NCBI GenBank assembly: GCA_973895155.1
Contig: OZ316892.1
Span: forward strand, 27,156,001-27,220,000
Source of the DNA: Marsupella aquatica
Lineage: Eukaryota; Marchantiophyta
Length of the DNA stretch: 64,000 nt
Direction of reading: 5' to 3'
Made by a program: the position numbers and the translations under genes. Shown here piece by piece: positions 54,332-64,000 of this stretch. The notes beneath the pieces were generated by a model. The model saw nothing but the letters and a program-made list of their open reading frames with translations, was not told the DNA's origin and ran no database searches. Numbering within the stretch: position 1 is the stretch's first letter; each line of letters starts with the position of its first letter.

Positions 54332-57300
54332 ATGGAACAGAGTGACACAGAGATGTGTGAGTATGAAAGGAAAGCTATGGAACAACGAGCATACGTGAAA
54401 GCCAAAATCGCAGAATTGGATCTGGAAAAGGATGTGGCTGAATTGTAAGGGAACGATTCTCAACTACACCCCTCCGCTGAGTTTGTGTGACATGAATAGT
54501 TCAATGTGGCACTGAAATTGTGACTGTATTCTCATATTGGAATGTCGCAGAGCCACAGCATTTTCAAAGAAACAAAAGGAGTACGCAAGAAGGGTGACCA
54601 GCACTATCTCTGGGCCTGTGCGTCGGAGTGACAGGTTGAGCAAGAAGGTCGTACCTACAATGGCAGAATGTGGAGATGACATTGATGCTGCACAGGTGGG
54701 TGCAGACACTAGACAAGAAGATGCAGATGATGAGTATTTTCCAGAGGAAATGGATGAGGATGGGGGTTATGAAGATGAATACATTGCAGAGCAGCCCCAA
54801 AAGAAACATGTAAGTAGTTTTCCCAACAAGGTTTTGAGTTAAAAACTCTTGTTTAGAGGTTTCATATGTTCAGTACTACACATATGTACCTTGCTTAGTT
54901 CCTGACATTGTAGTTGGTGATGTGATGCAGCGTCCTGCCAGTTCTGTTTTGCCTTCGAAGCCTGTGCATGCACCATACCAGCAGGGGGGGCTGACCTCTG
55001 ATCAAGGTTGGCAAGGTGGTAGTAGTGGTAGATCCCAGGCTGGTGCCCAATACTATGGCAGGGGGCAAGCTCTAGGTTATGCCCGTGGTAGAGGCAGAGC
55101 AGGTCCAAACCCACAATCTCGTGGGTATGGATGTCCACCTCAACCATGGGGATGTGAGTATATATCTATATGCCAGTTCTTTGTGAAGGCATGGCACTCC
55201 TGAATTTCAGACTGCATATCAATTTTTGACATTGTTTGGGATGTATTGGATTCAGACAACATGAAATTCTGTCCACCTGCCATTGCATGCAGATTCTGCC
55301 CAACCTGATTGGGCAAATGCTAGTAATGATCAGTTCCAATGTCCATAAGGACAGACATGGGTTGAACCAGGTTGGGAGGATGGTGGTGGGTCGTGGAATG
55401 AACAAGGTTGGGAAGGTGGTGAAGGTAATTGGCAGGGATATCAAAATTCAGTACCTACAAACGCTGGAAGAGGAGCAGGTAATGTCTGATCTTGTCAGCA
55501 ATGGAAGAACTCATTATATGTGGAGTCCATTCACGTGGGGGGGACTCTGCACATGTATAATGATAGAAAATGTATGTGTGTAGGTTGGACAGTCGAACCA
55601 TCGACTCAAGTATTCACTAATGCCCCTATGCAGATGCAGCACAGAAGGGGGACAGGTATGTCGGTGAATGTTCAATTGTTTTCCTACAGTTTGTACTTAG
55701 TTTTCAGTACATATGTTTGCACACACATACCTAGAAAGTGACATCATCCGGCCCCTGTACTAGGCTGGACAGGTGGTCCAGGGTCGCAACAATTTCAGAG
55801 TGCAGTCCCTGCACAGGCATCTACAGGCAGAGCTACAGGTATGTATGTTTGAAGAATTTTTCTTGAAGTGAAGCATTGAATGTTGCCGTCATCCATTCTG
55901 CTATATGTAGTTCTCAAGCATGAATGGCATTGTATTTTCCCAGGTGGCTTCAGAACCCCAGGTAGGGTGAATGAAGGGGTGGCCAATACAACGCCCAGTA
56001 CTACCGAGAGTAGTGCACGAGGGGAGGTGACAAAGAAAGGGAACGTAAAGTTGAATGAGAGACAATGGGTGGATGCTGAGTGTCCTCGCAAGAACCGATG
56101 GCATGCTGATTTGAAAGTTGAAGTATTGCGTTGGTTAGATGTGAGTGTTATTAATTTTAAAAAACAGCATCCAAAAGATTGGAAGACTGTATGTGAAAAT
56201 GTTGCTGCCAAATGGAATTATGTGGGCAGTGATGATGGCGTGGACATAGGTTGCCTAGAGAGTACAGCAGGTAAAATTATCAAGCAAGAGAGGTGGAGAA
56301 TGCATAAGGCTTGGAAGGAAGGTGGGGAGAAGCCAGATATGCCTCCACCAGCCAGTTGTGATGATAAAGTGTGGGCAAGGTTAGTAGCTTATTTTGTAAT
56401 AGATGCTTCAAAAAAGAAGAGTTCACAGATGACCGAGGCCAGGTTGAGTGTTCAGAACCCTAATCTGACAGGAAGGACCGGCACTGCACCGACAGCTAAG
56501 CGTTTGGTAAGAATGAATGGCCTAGCTATGTAATTTATGCTACACTATGTACTATTTTTTAGTGTAAACCCATACATGTAAACTTTGTTTTTTAGTGTAC
56601 GTTCCCTGAATATTGATCGATAACTTGTGTTTGCCATGCATGTGCAGAAAGCCCAATTGGGGCAAAGCCCTGCAAAAGAAGAGTTGAGGGCTGAAATTGT
56701 GAACACCCGGGCTCAAGAGGGTGCATCTGAATCCTCCAAGCATGTAAGTTATATGAGTTCTGATTGGTAATTGAATGACCTGCGTTGAATTTCAGGTGTA
56801 CACTGTATATAACATTGATTGTGCATATATTGCCCAACATTTCATATGGAGTGATTGAACCTATACCCCTGTGTCATGTAGGGAGGTGGATCTTCACTTA
56901 CAGAGATAAGTGGTCGTTTGAAGGCTGTCGAAACATGTCTTCCAGAGATCAATGAACGTTTGAATTCATTGACTGACTTGTTCCATGTGAATTTCAAGAC
57001 ATTAATGGAAGCTGTTGTGTCGGTGAGAGATAAAATTGATTCCAATTCTGTAGGAGTTCCACCATCACCACTTGAGGTGGCAAAGTCGATGCACTCTTCT
57101 GGCATGCCAACGACATGTAGGCTTGAAGGTAAGGCCTTTACAACTGTGTGGGATATGATTATTAAATGTATAGTTTGAATTAACATTGTTTGTTGAATGT
57201 GTTATTTTCAGTAACATATATTGTGGTTGTTGTGTCCATAGAGAATAAGACAGGTGCTACAGAGAAGAAGTATGAGAACCTGGCAAATACTCGCTGTAAT

Positions 57301-58038
57301 TTAGAGGCAACAAAGTTGCAGTCTATACAAGCAACTTGTTTGACAGAGGGCAGTCAACCATGTTTGGATGAGGATGACATTGGCAAGGGAGTGGATGATA
57401 TCAATGTTGGGGCAAATGAGGATATCAGCAAGCATGACAATGATACCATTGAGCCAGATTCATGCTATGTAGATCTTGACTCCATTGCAGAGATAAATGA
57501 TTTGCAGAATGTATCATTCTCAATGACAGGTGTGCCTCTTGTTGAGATAAATCCAACCAAAGAGTTAGTTGGTATGACACTCCCAGGTGATGAACCTGCT
57601 ACTGTGACAGTCCTAACAGAGGAACCTACTGAGCCTAGCTTCACTACTGTGAAGAGAGGAAGCATGCGCACACGAGGCAAGTCTGCTGGTGGGAGCAGAG
57701 CCACGTCAAAGGTTTCATACAAACCTCCAAGAACAGTGCTGGCAGAAAGATCTAAGGTGGAAGTGGGGAAAGCACCTAATGTTGAGGGACAAAGTGGCTT
57801 GTTAGCTGTTGATGAGAGTGGAACACGAGTAGGATTTGCCAGAGTGCAGGTTGGTTCCACAACGTTCCATGGCAAGAGGATTCCCCCAGGTTATTCAGTA
57901 GTGTTAGTCACATTACTAGTGAAACCTAAAGCTGTCCTTCCCATTCCAAACACAAATGATGATCCTCCTCAAAAGACACTTGGAGATGCTGCAGGTTCTT
58001 TGGTATTATGGCCAAGCAAGTTCATAGAGGATCCATAA
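54332..58038 (+). CDS. TNP1-like (Ptta/En-Spm) transposon protein, copy B
   Basis: Ten exons join in phase: 54332-54444, 54551-54809, 54931-55153, 55293-55478, 55584-55655, 55764-55838, 55944-56506, 56648-56743, 56882-57128, 57242-58038. The N-terminus is helical and charged. Exons 3 to 6 encode a Gly/Gln/Trp-rich linker that includes two similar phase-1 exons, each starting GWT. Exon 7 holds the Ptta domain (ADLKVEVLRWLDV, WRMHKAWKEGG, KVWARLVAYF, TAKRL). Exon 9 is a coiled coil. The last exon ends in the beta domain common to TNP1 proteins (TTFHGKRIPPGYSVVLV, TLGDAAGSLVLWPSKFI). It follows TNP2 by 157 bp, the usual neighbour order. An in-frame UAA at 55346-55348 lies in exon 4, so it is mutated or that part is skipped. 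Confidence 0.78.
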
Positions 58039-58539
58039 CAATGTCATGCCATTATTTGTTTGTAGTGTGAGTCATGTTATGTAGATTTTAGATGTCAAGA
58101 AGCAGTACAAGAATCATGTCCTCTTGGAGATTCATAGTATCATGCATGTGCTTTCAGTTATCTCATCCTACAGTCATCAATTACGAGTTCCTGTTTTGTC
58201 TAAATTACATTGATCACATTGTAAACTATTCCATTGGAATTCAAATGATCTTCATTTTTTAGCAAGATTGTGATTGTGTTTAATTTTTATGAATGTTTTA
58301 TGTAGGATCTGCTTATATGATGCTTTGTTTCATGTAGATGTCATTCATGCTATGTTCATTTATTGTATTCAATGTGTTATATTTCTAAAGTTAGAACATC
58401 AGGTTTCTATGTATTGTAATGTCGAGTGCTCTCTCTCCTTATGAACTGTCCCTCTGTGTTCATTAGTCATGGTTATAACTTGCATGTGAACCTTATTAGT
58501 TATAAACATGAGTATATAGAGTCCCAAATGGTTCTGTTG
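58039..58539. other. 3' region of TNP1 copy B
   Basis: AT-rich sequence with no gene, leading into the subterminal repeats. Confidence 0.5.
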
Positions 58540-58860
58540 TGTGACGCGGGCCAGGGTCTCCATTGGTCTCTCCTGTGACACTAAATAGTCACACGCTAGT
58601 CGTTGTTGAATGCGGGTAAGTCATGTATGTGACTTACGATGTGACTCGCTGAAGTCATATTGCAGTCACGTCGAAACAAGGCTAGACTCCACAATAAAGT
58701 CACAGATCAGTCACAAATGGGTATCAAGCAAGTTGCAAAGCCCAGTATCAATAGTGACTTCCATTTTTTGGTCTCAACTTTTGCAACTCCAAGGGTCACA
58801 GCGTGGGTCAAGTCACGTTGAGTCACAATGAAGTCACATGAGCCAAAATGAGTCATATAT
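58540..58860. repeat. Subterminal repeats near the right CACTA end
   Basis: At least ten copies of AGTCAC or its complement GTGACT occur, often within AAGTCACA or GTCACG, in both orientations. These are the probable binding sites of the TNP1-like proteins. The left end uses AGTCAT/ATGACT. Confidence 0.75.
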
Positions 58861-58868
58861 TGCGGTCT

Positions 58869-58893
58869 CAGTTCACCTCGAATTCTTCTAGTG
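58869..58893 (-). repeat. CACTA-type right terminus
   Basis: Read inward on the minus strand it is CACTAGAAGAATTCGAGG. Against the terminus at 47356 it matches 16 of 24 positions. The bases also read in frame as the start of the adjoining RT fragment (SSPRILLV), so it may be coincidence, or the RT match upstream of 58894 may be. Confidence 0.5.
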
Positions 58894-59750
58894 AAGGATA
58901 GTGTCAGCAGTCTATGGTCAGAGAAGAGGATGTGTGGGGATTATCGGGCACTCAACCAGGTAACTCAGCAGGATAGATATCATGTCCCCACACCAGAAGA
59001 GATCTTTGATGGGCTAGGAAAGTCTCAATATTTCTCTATTTTAGATCTACGGCAAGGGTTCAACCAAATCATTGTGGTAGAGAAGGACAAAAAGAAGATT
59101 GCATTCCATGGCAGTGACAAGTTATGGGAATGGCTATACATGCCATTTGGCACAATGAATGCAGCCATCTTCTTTCAGAAGGTCATGGATATAGTAAAGG
59201 AAGGTGTAGCACACATCAAATATTACATTCATGATGTCATAGTGCATAGCCCTTCATTTGACCAGCACATGGATGATTTGGAGGATCTGTTCGAAAGGCT
59301 CAGAAAAGCAAATCTCAAATGTCATTCCAAGAAATGTGAATTTAGGGTGAATACTGTGATCTATCTGGGACACCGAGTGATTCTAGATGGACTCATGCTA
59401 GAGGAGGCCAAGGTTCTGACTATCAACAACACGAAGGCACCTACAGATTTCAACAAACTATGCATCTTTCTAGGTCTGTGTAATTACTACCACACACATG
59501 TTGAGAATTTTAGTACCATTGCAAGCCCTTTGAATTAGTTGTTGAAAAGGGATACCCCATGGTACTGGACTGTAGAATGGCAGACTACATTTGAAAAGAT
59601 CAAAGCAGTACTGACCACACACCCAGTTCTACATCAGCCTCATTTCAAGATCCCTTTCATTCTTCACACTGATTGGAGTGCTATTGGTCTTGGAGCCATT
59701 ATGGGACAACAAGATGATGGTGAACCAGAAGTGGTGGACCTCCCACCACG
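58894..59750 (+). pseudogene. Ty3/gypsy reverse transcriptase fragment
   Basis: Contains MCGDYRALNQ, then YFSILDLRQGFNQI, MPFGTMNAAIFFQKVM, a broken active site YIHDVIVHS where YxDD is required, LKCHSKKCEF, YLGHRVI and the start of RNase H (FILHTDWSAIGLGAIMGQ). A UAG at 59536 interrupts it. No gag, integrase or LTR is attached. It is a dead fragment that begins exactly at the CACTA-type right terminus. Confidence 0.88.
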
Positions 59751-62700
59751 TGCACGTCCAAACTCGCTTCTTAGCCTTGAAACAAGTCAAAACTTGCACT
59801 AACACAAAATGTTGGGGCAAATTCTCTCCGACTATACTCCTTGTCGTTAGCGACCCCTCCCATACGAAGCCGCACTTGCCCTCATTAGCATAACAGTTGC
59901 TCAACGGTCTTTACTATCTGCACAAGTAACCAACCAATTGGTAAGAACCCGTCTTGATCTCAGAACACCCAAGATCATTGTCTTGCATCACTCTTAACAA
60001 TTGTTAGTAAGTAGGTCAGCGGATAGAGCCTCCCAGGCCCGCATGGCCTTGCCATAAGCTGAAACTAAGGTCGGCATCATTGTTCGTCCGGAATAGTCTA
60101 TCTATCGGATGTCGCCCAAGCTTCCCCACTTTATATCCGTCAATGGCTGACCGCCCTGCCTCCAGGACATGCCCATGGCCCAAACTCAATTTGTCACAAA
60201 CTAGTAGTAACACGCCGGGATCATTCAGTTTCTAGATCTTATCCACCTCTCTGTGAAACCGGGTTCCGCTCAACCTCTCACCATGCATTGGGACCAGATC
60301 TCAATGGCAGCCCCCAGAGTCTACTTGGTTCTACCTCTCCAACATCAGGTCCCCATGGGAACCAAATGTGGTTTGGTTACTGTTTGACTTCGGATTGGCA
60401 AGAGGGACTCCCCCCATTGCAAGCCTCAAAACCAAAACCATCCAATGCACAATCAAAGAGCACCATGAGGTAGATTTCTTCATTATCTTTCCAACGAGCC
60501 CAAGAACTCCCCCAACAGAGATCCGGTCGTCGCGTTATGCTTGTTTTTGCTTCAAAACTTGAAACAACGTATCTTCATCGATCGTGATCAGCTCGAGCTC
60601 AAACTTGAGAGGACCACTCCCCTCATATATGCTTCTGGGGACCTGCCACCCCCGGACCAGCTTTGGTCCCCTATCTTTGGCCCCCTACCCGAGGGTCCGT
60701 GGGCCCCGCCTCTTAGCTCGAAACGAAGATAATCGAAAACCTTTTGTAACTTGGCCTTGAGCACAAATTGTGGCATAGGGGGCTAAAAGTTGCGGCCCTA
60801 AACCCGCTCTGGTCCAGGCAACCCCCTCTTGGTCCATCGATGTGCGACGACTCTAATCGAGTCTAAATCGGCCATAACTTTTGGCCCCTAGGTCCGTTGG
60901 CCAAAAAATATGCGGCCCATGATCGGGCTCATGTGGGGCTTCTTGGGCCCCTATGGTGATCCATTGGAAAAATAGTTCATTTTTCCATGATTGGCAATGG
61001 ACCCAAACTACAAGTATGCGGCTTGAGTTGGCCATAATTTTTGGCCACTGGGTCCGTTGGCCGAGAAATATGTGGCCCCATGATCGGGCTCATGTGGGGC
61101 TTCTTGGGCCCCTATGGTGATCCGTTGGAAAAATAGTTCATTTTTCCATAATTGGCAATGGACCCAATAGAGTTATTTGAAGCGCGCTTTTCTCAAGCCT
61201 TGTCCTTGCTCTTACTAGCCTCCTCTTTGTTAGTTGCATCCCTAATGGCCATGATGGTAGCAAATCTAAGAGGGGCTCAACGCTGGAGTTAGGCAACGTC
61301 GGAGCAATTATGAGTAGGTGAAAGTTGTATTCGCGACTTGTACCCCCTTTTTTTAAATGGTTGATGTCTACGTCAACCGAATGGGTACCATACCACACGC
61401 CTAGACCAATTGGCGTCTAGAAGGTGATGTAAGGTAACAAGTGGTCCGTCCTATAAGGTAGACACGGACCTAGTTGAAGTGCGCATCTCAAGTCTTAGAG
61501 AAATTCAACTTATCTAACAAATGAGTTAGATGTCAGTATGCTTGGGCAAGCCGACTCCTTGTCCAACAAACCCTTCAATCTTCCCCGGAGATAACTCCCA
61601 CAGGTTTGATCAAACTTGCTTACAATGTAATGCAAGTACCAAATAGCTTAACCGTAAGGATAGCAAAGTGGTTGCCCAACAACCACTAATTGGTGCAGGT
61701 TTGAGAACACTCTCGAGAGGCTAAGTGTGGTGAAACCAGGATACAACTTGCTTAGGTAATTGCAATCGCCCTACTTCAATAAGGGGGTGTTAAAAACTAT
61801 TTCTTCCCTATGATTAATTCAACTTAACCCTCCTCTATTCATTCGCTTTCGTATTAACCAATTAATCGTCCAACAACAGGGTAATCTTGTAAGTCGTGTT
61901 CATACTCTGAACCTGTAATTTCCGCTGAATGTTCTTTGATGTCTACTTCTTCTTTCCACTTCCTGGGTACGATCGACTCAGTTAATACTAATCCTTCCCT
62001 GTATATAATTTCTATAAATCCACACCATTCACGATACGTGAAAATACAAATTGGAATACTCTCTTACCTTAACCGACGAGTGATTAGGTGCGAACCAATC
62101 GAACAGATCCATAATTCAATTGGCCTGAGCCTAATTAGTGAGGAATTCTTCCTATCCTCGTTGCTAGTAGTCATGCTTCCAGTGATTGTGATCTGATTAG
62201 ATCCAATCATCTCATTGACACTCCCACCAGGATTTTGATCAATTACTTATGCTACGGAGTAGATCAAGAAAAGCTATTCGCAAGTAGAATGTCAATTCAA
62301 TGATTACTCCGTTATGCTGCAGGTGTATGACCATTAGATGGTCATTCTCAAAACACACACACTTCAGCTAGACTCCACTACTTATGAGTTGTCTGTTGGT
62401 TTGTTTCCGTAAGGTGTTACTTCTCAACGTGTTCACTCTGAGTGAATTAATCCTCATTCATTCTCTCACAGTCAATCATCATCTCTTCATGTAGACACTC
62501 TCAACAATGTACTCATCCAAGAACAATTCATCAGGTGGTGCCATAATGATATATTGCTTTACTTCTCAACATCAAAATTCTACTCATATCTGAGCAGAGA
62601 ACACTTAAAAGGATCTACTGATCATATTAAGGAAAGTCAGGCTTCGCCTTTCAATCAAATTACCTATTGTAAAAGTGGCACCCTGTTCTACGCTCTTGCC

Positions 62701-63604
62701 TGCCTTAAATACTATCTTCCGGAAAAATTATCGGTTTCCAACTGCCTGACTAACAAAAATGGTTATCTAACTTACTAATCGAACATAATTGCATAGCAGT
62801 TAATAAACTGTTGTTTTGCGATTACTAAACCGCAATCCGTAGTTCCCGATTGGTATACTCTGTTCAACTGAGACTACTGCATTGAACATCTCTATAAACG
62901 ATTGGTGGTTGGAGTCGTGGTTTCTAAACTGCCAATGGTTAAGCTTCTCAATTCTGATGTCACATGATAGACATTAAATGGATCTTCTGGTTCACCAATG
63001 TTCCAAAAAATGATTACTTGTTCAGCGGCGATTAGCCTCCAGCAGTGACGTTGTCATTGATCGAGTTCTCGTTCCAACGTCAAGTTCCACTTTGATGACA
63101 TGATTCCCCTGCAAAATTCTTCAACAGCTTCTTGAGTAGTCAACTGTCGTTGGAAAGTTTCACCATTCATGCCAAAAAGCTGCTGCCCTGCTTATTCCAT
63201 ACTCGGTAGACTCCCTCCCTAAGACGGATCATAAATTGGAACATGGGCTTCCCCTCTCCTATGAGCTTGCAAATATGAGTGCCTTGATCCCTACTGAAAA
63301 CGTTTGATCGTTCTTCTCCCATTTGCCTTCGTTGTCTTGCTTTCACCCCCAGAGCGCAATCTCTGCCGTCTCCTAGCTTGGTATCGCATCCTTCATAGCA
63401 AAACCCTAATCTGGTACTACTCCAAATAGCAAAAATTGTTGTGCCTTCTAATGTTAGTCTCCCAGCCATCTTACTAAGCTATTTCTACCTGCCACTGACC
63501 CTCTTAAATACTTGATCTATTATCTTTCGCTTGACGTTTCTCCACTAATTCTACTTAATTATTTTCTTGGTTTACAGGGGGGCAAGCCGCTCTGCTTACG
63601 ATAG
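59751..63604. other. Unassigned sequence, probably decayed retroelements
   Basis: No convincing gene on either strand. Between 60 and 61.2 kb the sequence is GC-richer with a tandem duplication. 61.4-63.5 kb is AT-rich and may include LTR sequence of the chromovirus whose integrase end lies at the right edge. No LTR pair is visible within the window. Confidence 0.45.
60871..61170. repeat. Tandem duplication, period about 160 bp
   Basis: Two units start at 60871 and 61031. Both contain GGTCCGTTGGCC, ATGATCGGGCTCATGTGGGG, CTTCTTGGGCCCCTATGGTG and TTCATTTTTCCAT with few differences. Confidence 0.88.
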
Positions 63605-64000
63605 CTTGCAAGGATATTGGGACTGTGTTTTAGATTATCTTTGGGCTCCCATGTGCTTTCCGTTTGGTCGTATCCATACCACTTAACCAAATAGTCAAGC
63701 ATTTGCTTTCCAAGTCAATGCTTGTATCGATGATCAAGAATAGTCTCCACGACGTACTCCTCCACATCATCAACAAGCAAGGCATCGGGCCGGAGGACTT
63801 GTTGCCAATTTGGGTCCATATCCTTTACAAATTTCTTGAGTCGGCTCACATGGTAACTTTTTCTCGATCCTCTTGAACCGGGCATGTCCAAAACTACAGA
63901 GACTGGATTATCCGTGTGGGCCCATCGCAAGATGCGATAGGGTCTTGCGTACCTGGGTGCCAACTTCTGACTTATCTTATCATTGTATTGTTCGAGTCTC
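63605..64000 (-). pseudogene. Chromovirus integrase C-terminus and chromodomain, partial
   Basis: On the minus strand, entering from beyond the window: KISQKLAPRYARPYRIL and SYHVSRLKKFV are the typical end of a Ty3/gypsy integrase. They are followed by a chromodomain (EEYVVETILDHRY, then LDYLVKWYGYDQTESTWEP). An in-frame UGA stands between the first strand and the rest of the chromodomain, near 63713. Chromodomains target integration to histone marks. The element is separate from the one at 4225 and opposite in orientation to the RT fragment at 58894. Confidence 0.85.

Larger units (their letters stand above)
43944..58893. mobile_element. CACTA (En/Spm) transposon island with PHD and BRCT cargo
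   Basis: The island contains, in order, a TNP1-like gene (minus), a triple-PHD gene, a BRCT gene, a TNP2 transposase and a second TNP1-like gene (all plus), with small gaps between genes. The left edge is CACTAGTGGAAAATA at 43944. The right edge ends TTCTAGTG at 58893, reading CACTAGAAGAA from outside. Subterminal repeats share the core AGTCAT (left) or AGTCAC (right), and AAAATGAGTCATAT occurs in both (near 43991 and 58843). The flanking trinucleotides do not match (TTG and AAG), so either this is not one simple insertion or an end was rearranged. An alternative left end is 47356. Two overlapping elements remain possible. Confidence 0.5.

Overview
This window looks like nuclear DNA of a land plant. 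It has intron-split genes with GT/AG junctions that match plant families (a ZW10 homologue and an At2g12400-type membrane protein), a Tat/Athila-like Ty3/gypsy retrotransposon primed by tRNA-Asp, and CACTA (En/Spm) transposon genes. The species cannot be read from the sequence. A non-seed plant is my guess only. No rRNA, tRNA or CRISPR array was recognised.

Layout. 1-4219: gene-poor, ending in a pyrimidine-rich minisatellite. 4220-17771: a complete 13.5-kb LTR retrotransposon with 5-bp target duplications and two 1387-bp LTRs that look identical. It carries gag-protease, pol, and then an unusual extra 3' block: a large ORF plus a second retropepsin-like domain, bracketed by two identical polypurine tracts. 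17.8-22.4 kb: relics, including an M16 (nardilysin/insulysin-like) peptidase fragment and tandem repeats. 22.5-26.2 kb: a nine-exon membrane protein gene on the + strand. 26.2-28.9 kb: intergenic repeats and a 97-bp hairpin. 28.98-34.3 kb: a ZW10 homologue on the - strand, twelve exons traced. 36.0-36.9 kb: a single-exon gene with a possible OB fold. 37.2-40.7 kb: a decayed retroelement whose ORF is homologous to the 3' ORF of the intact element. 41.1-43.5 kb: a decayed gene with a C2H2-like finger.

43.9-58.9 kb is the most interesting part: a compact CACTA-type island. It holds a TNP1-like gene on the - strand, then on the + strand an EDM2-like triple-PHD protein, a small BRCT protein, a TNP2 transposase and a second TNP1-like gene. 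Repeats with an AGTCAT/AGTCAC core lie near both ends. The PHD and BRCT genes are not standard CACTA genes. EDM2 acts on H3K9me2-marked transposon chromatin in Arabidopsis, so this island could be a transposon carrying its own chromatin-reader cargo. The exact element boundaries are uncertain.

58.9-64 kb: fragments of other Ty3/gypsy elements (an RT fragment with a broken active site; an integrase C-terminus and chromodomain at the right edge) separated by sequence without recognisable genes.

In the intact retrotransposon, the stop between protease and reverse transcriptase is UGA followed by CAAUUA, which is the tobamovirus-type readthrough context. Its leader, LTRs and post-pol spacer share a short hairpin motif (GACGCT...AGCGTC). 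The decayed element has a different but similarly dispersed palindrome (AACCGGTT-like).
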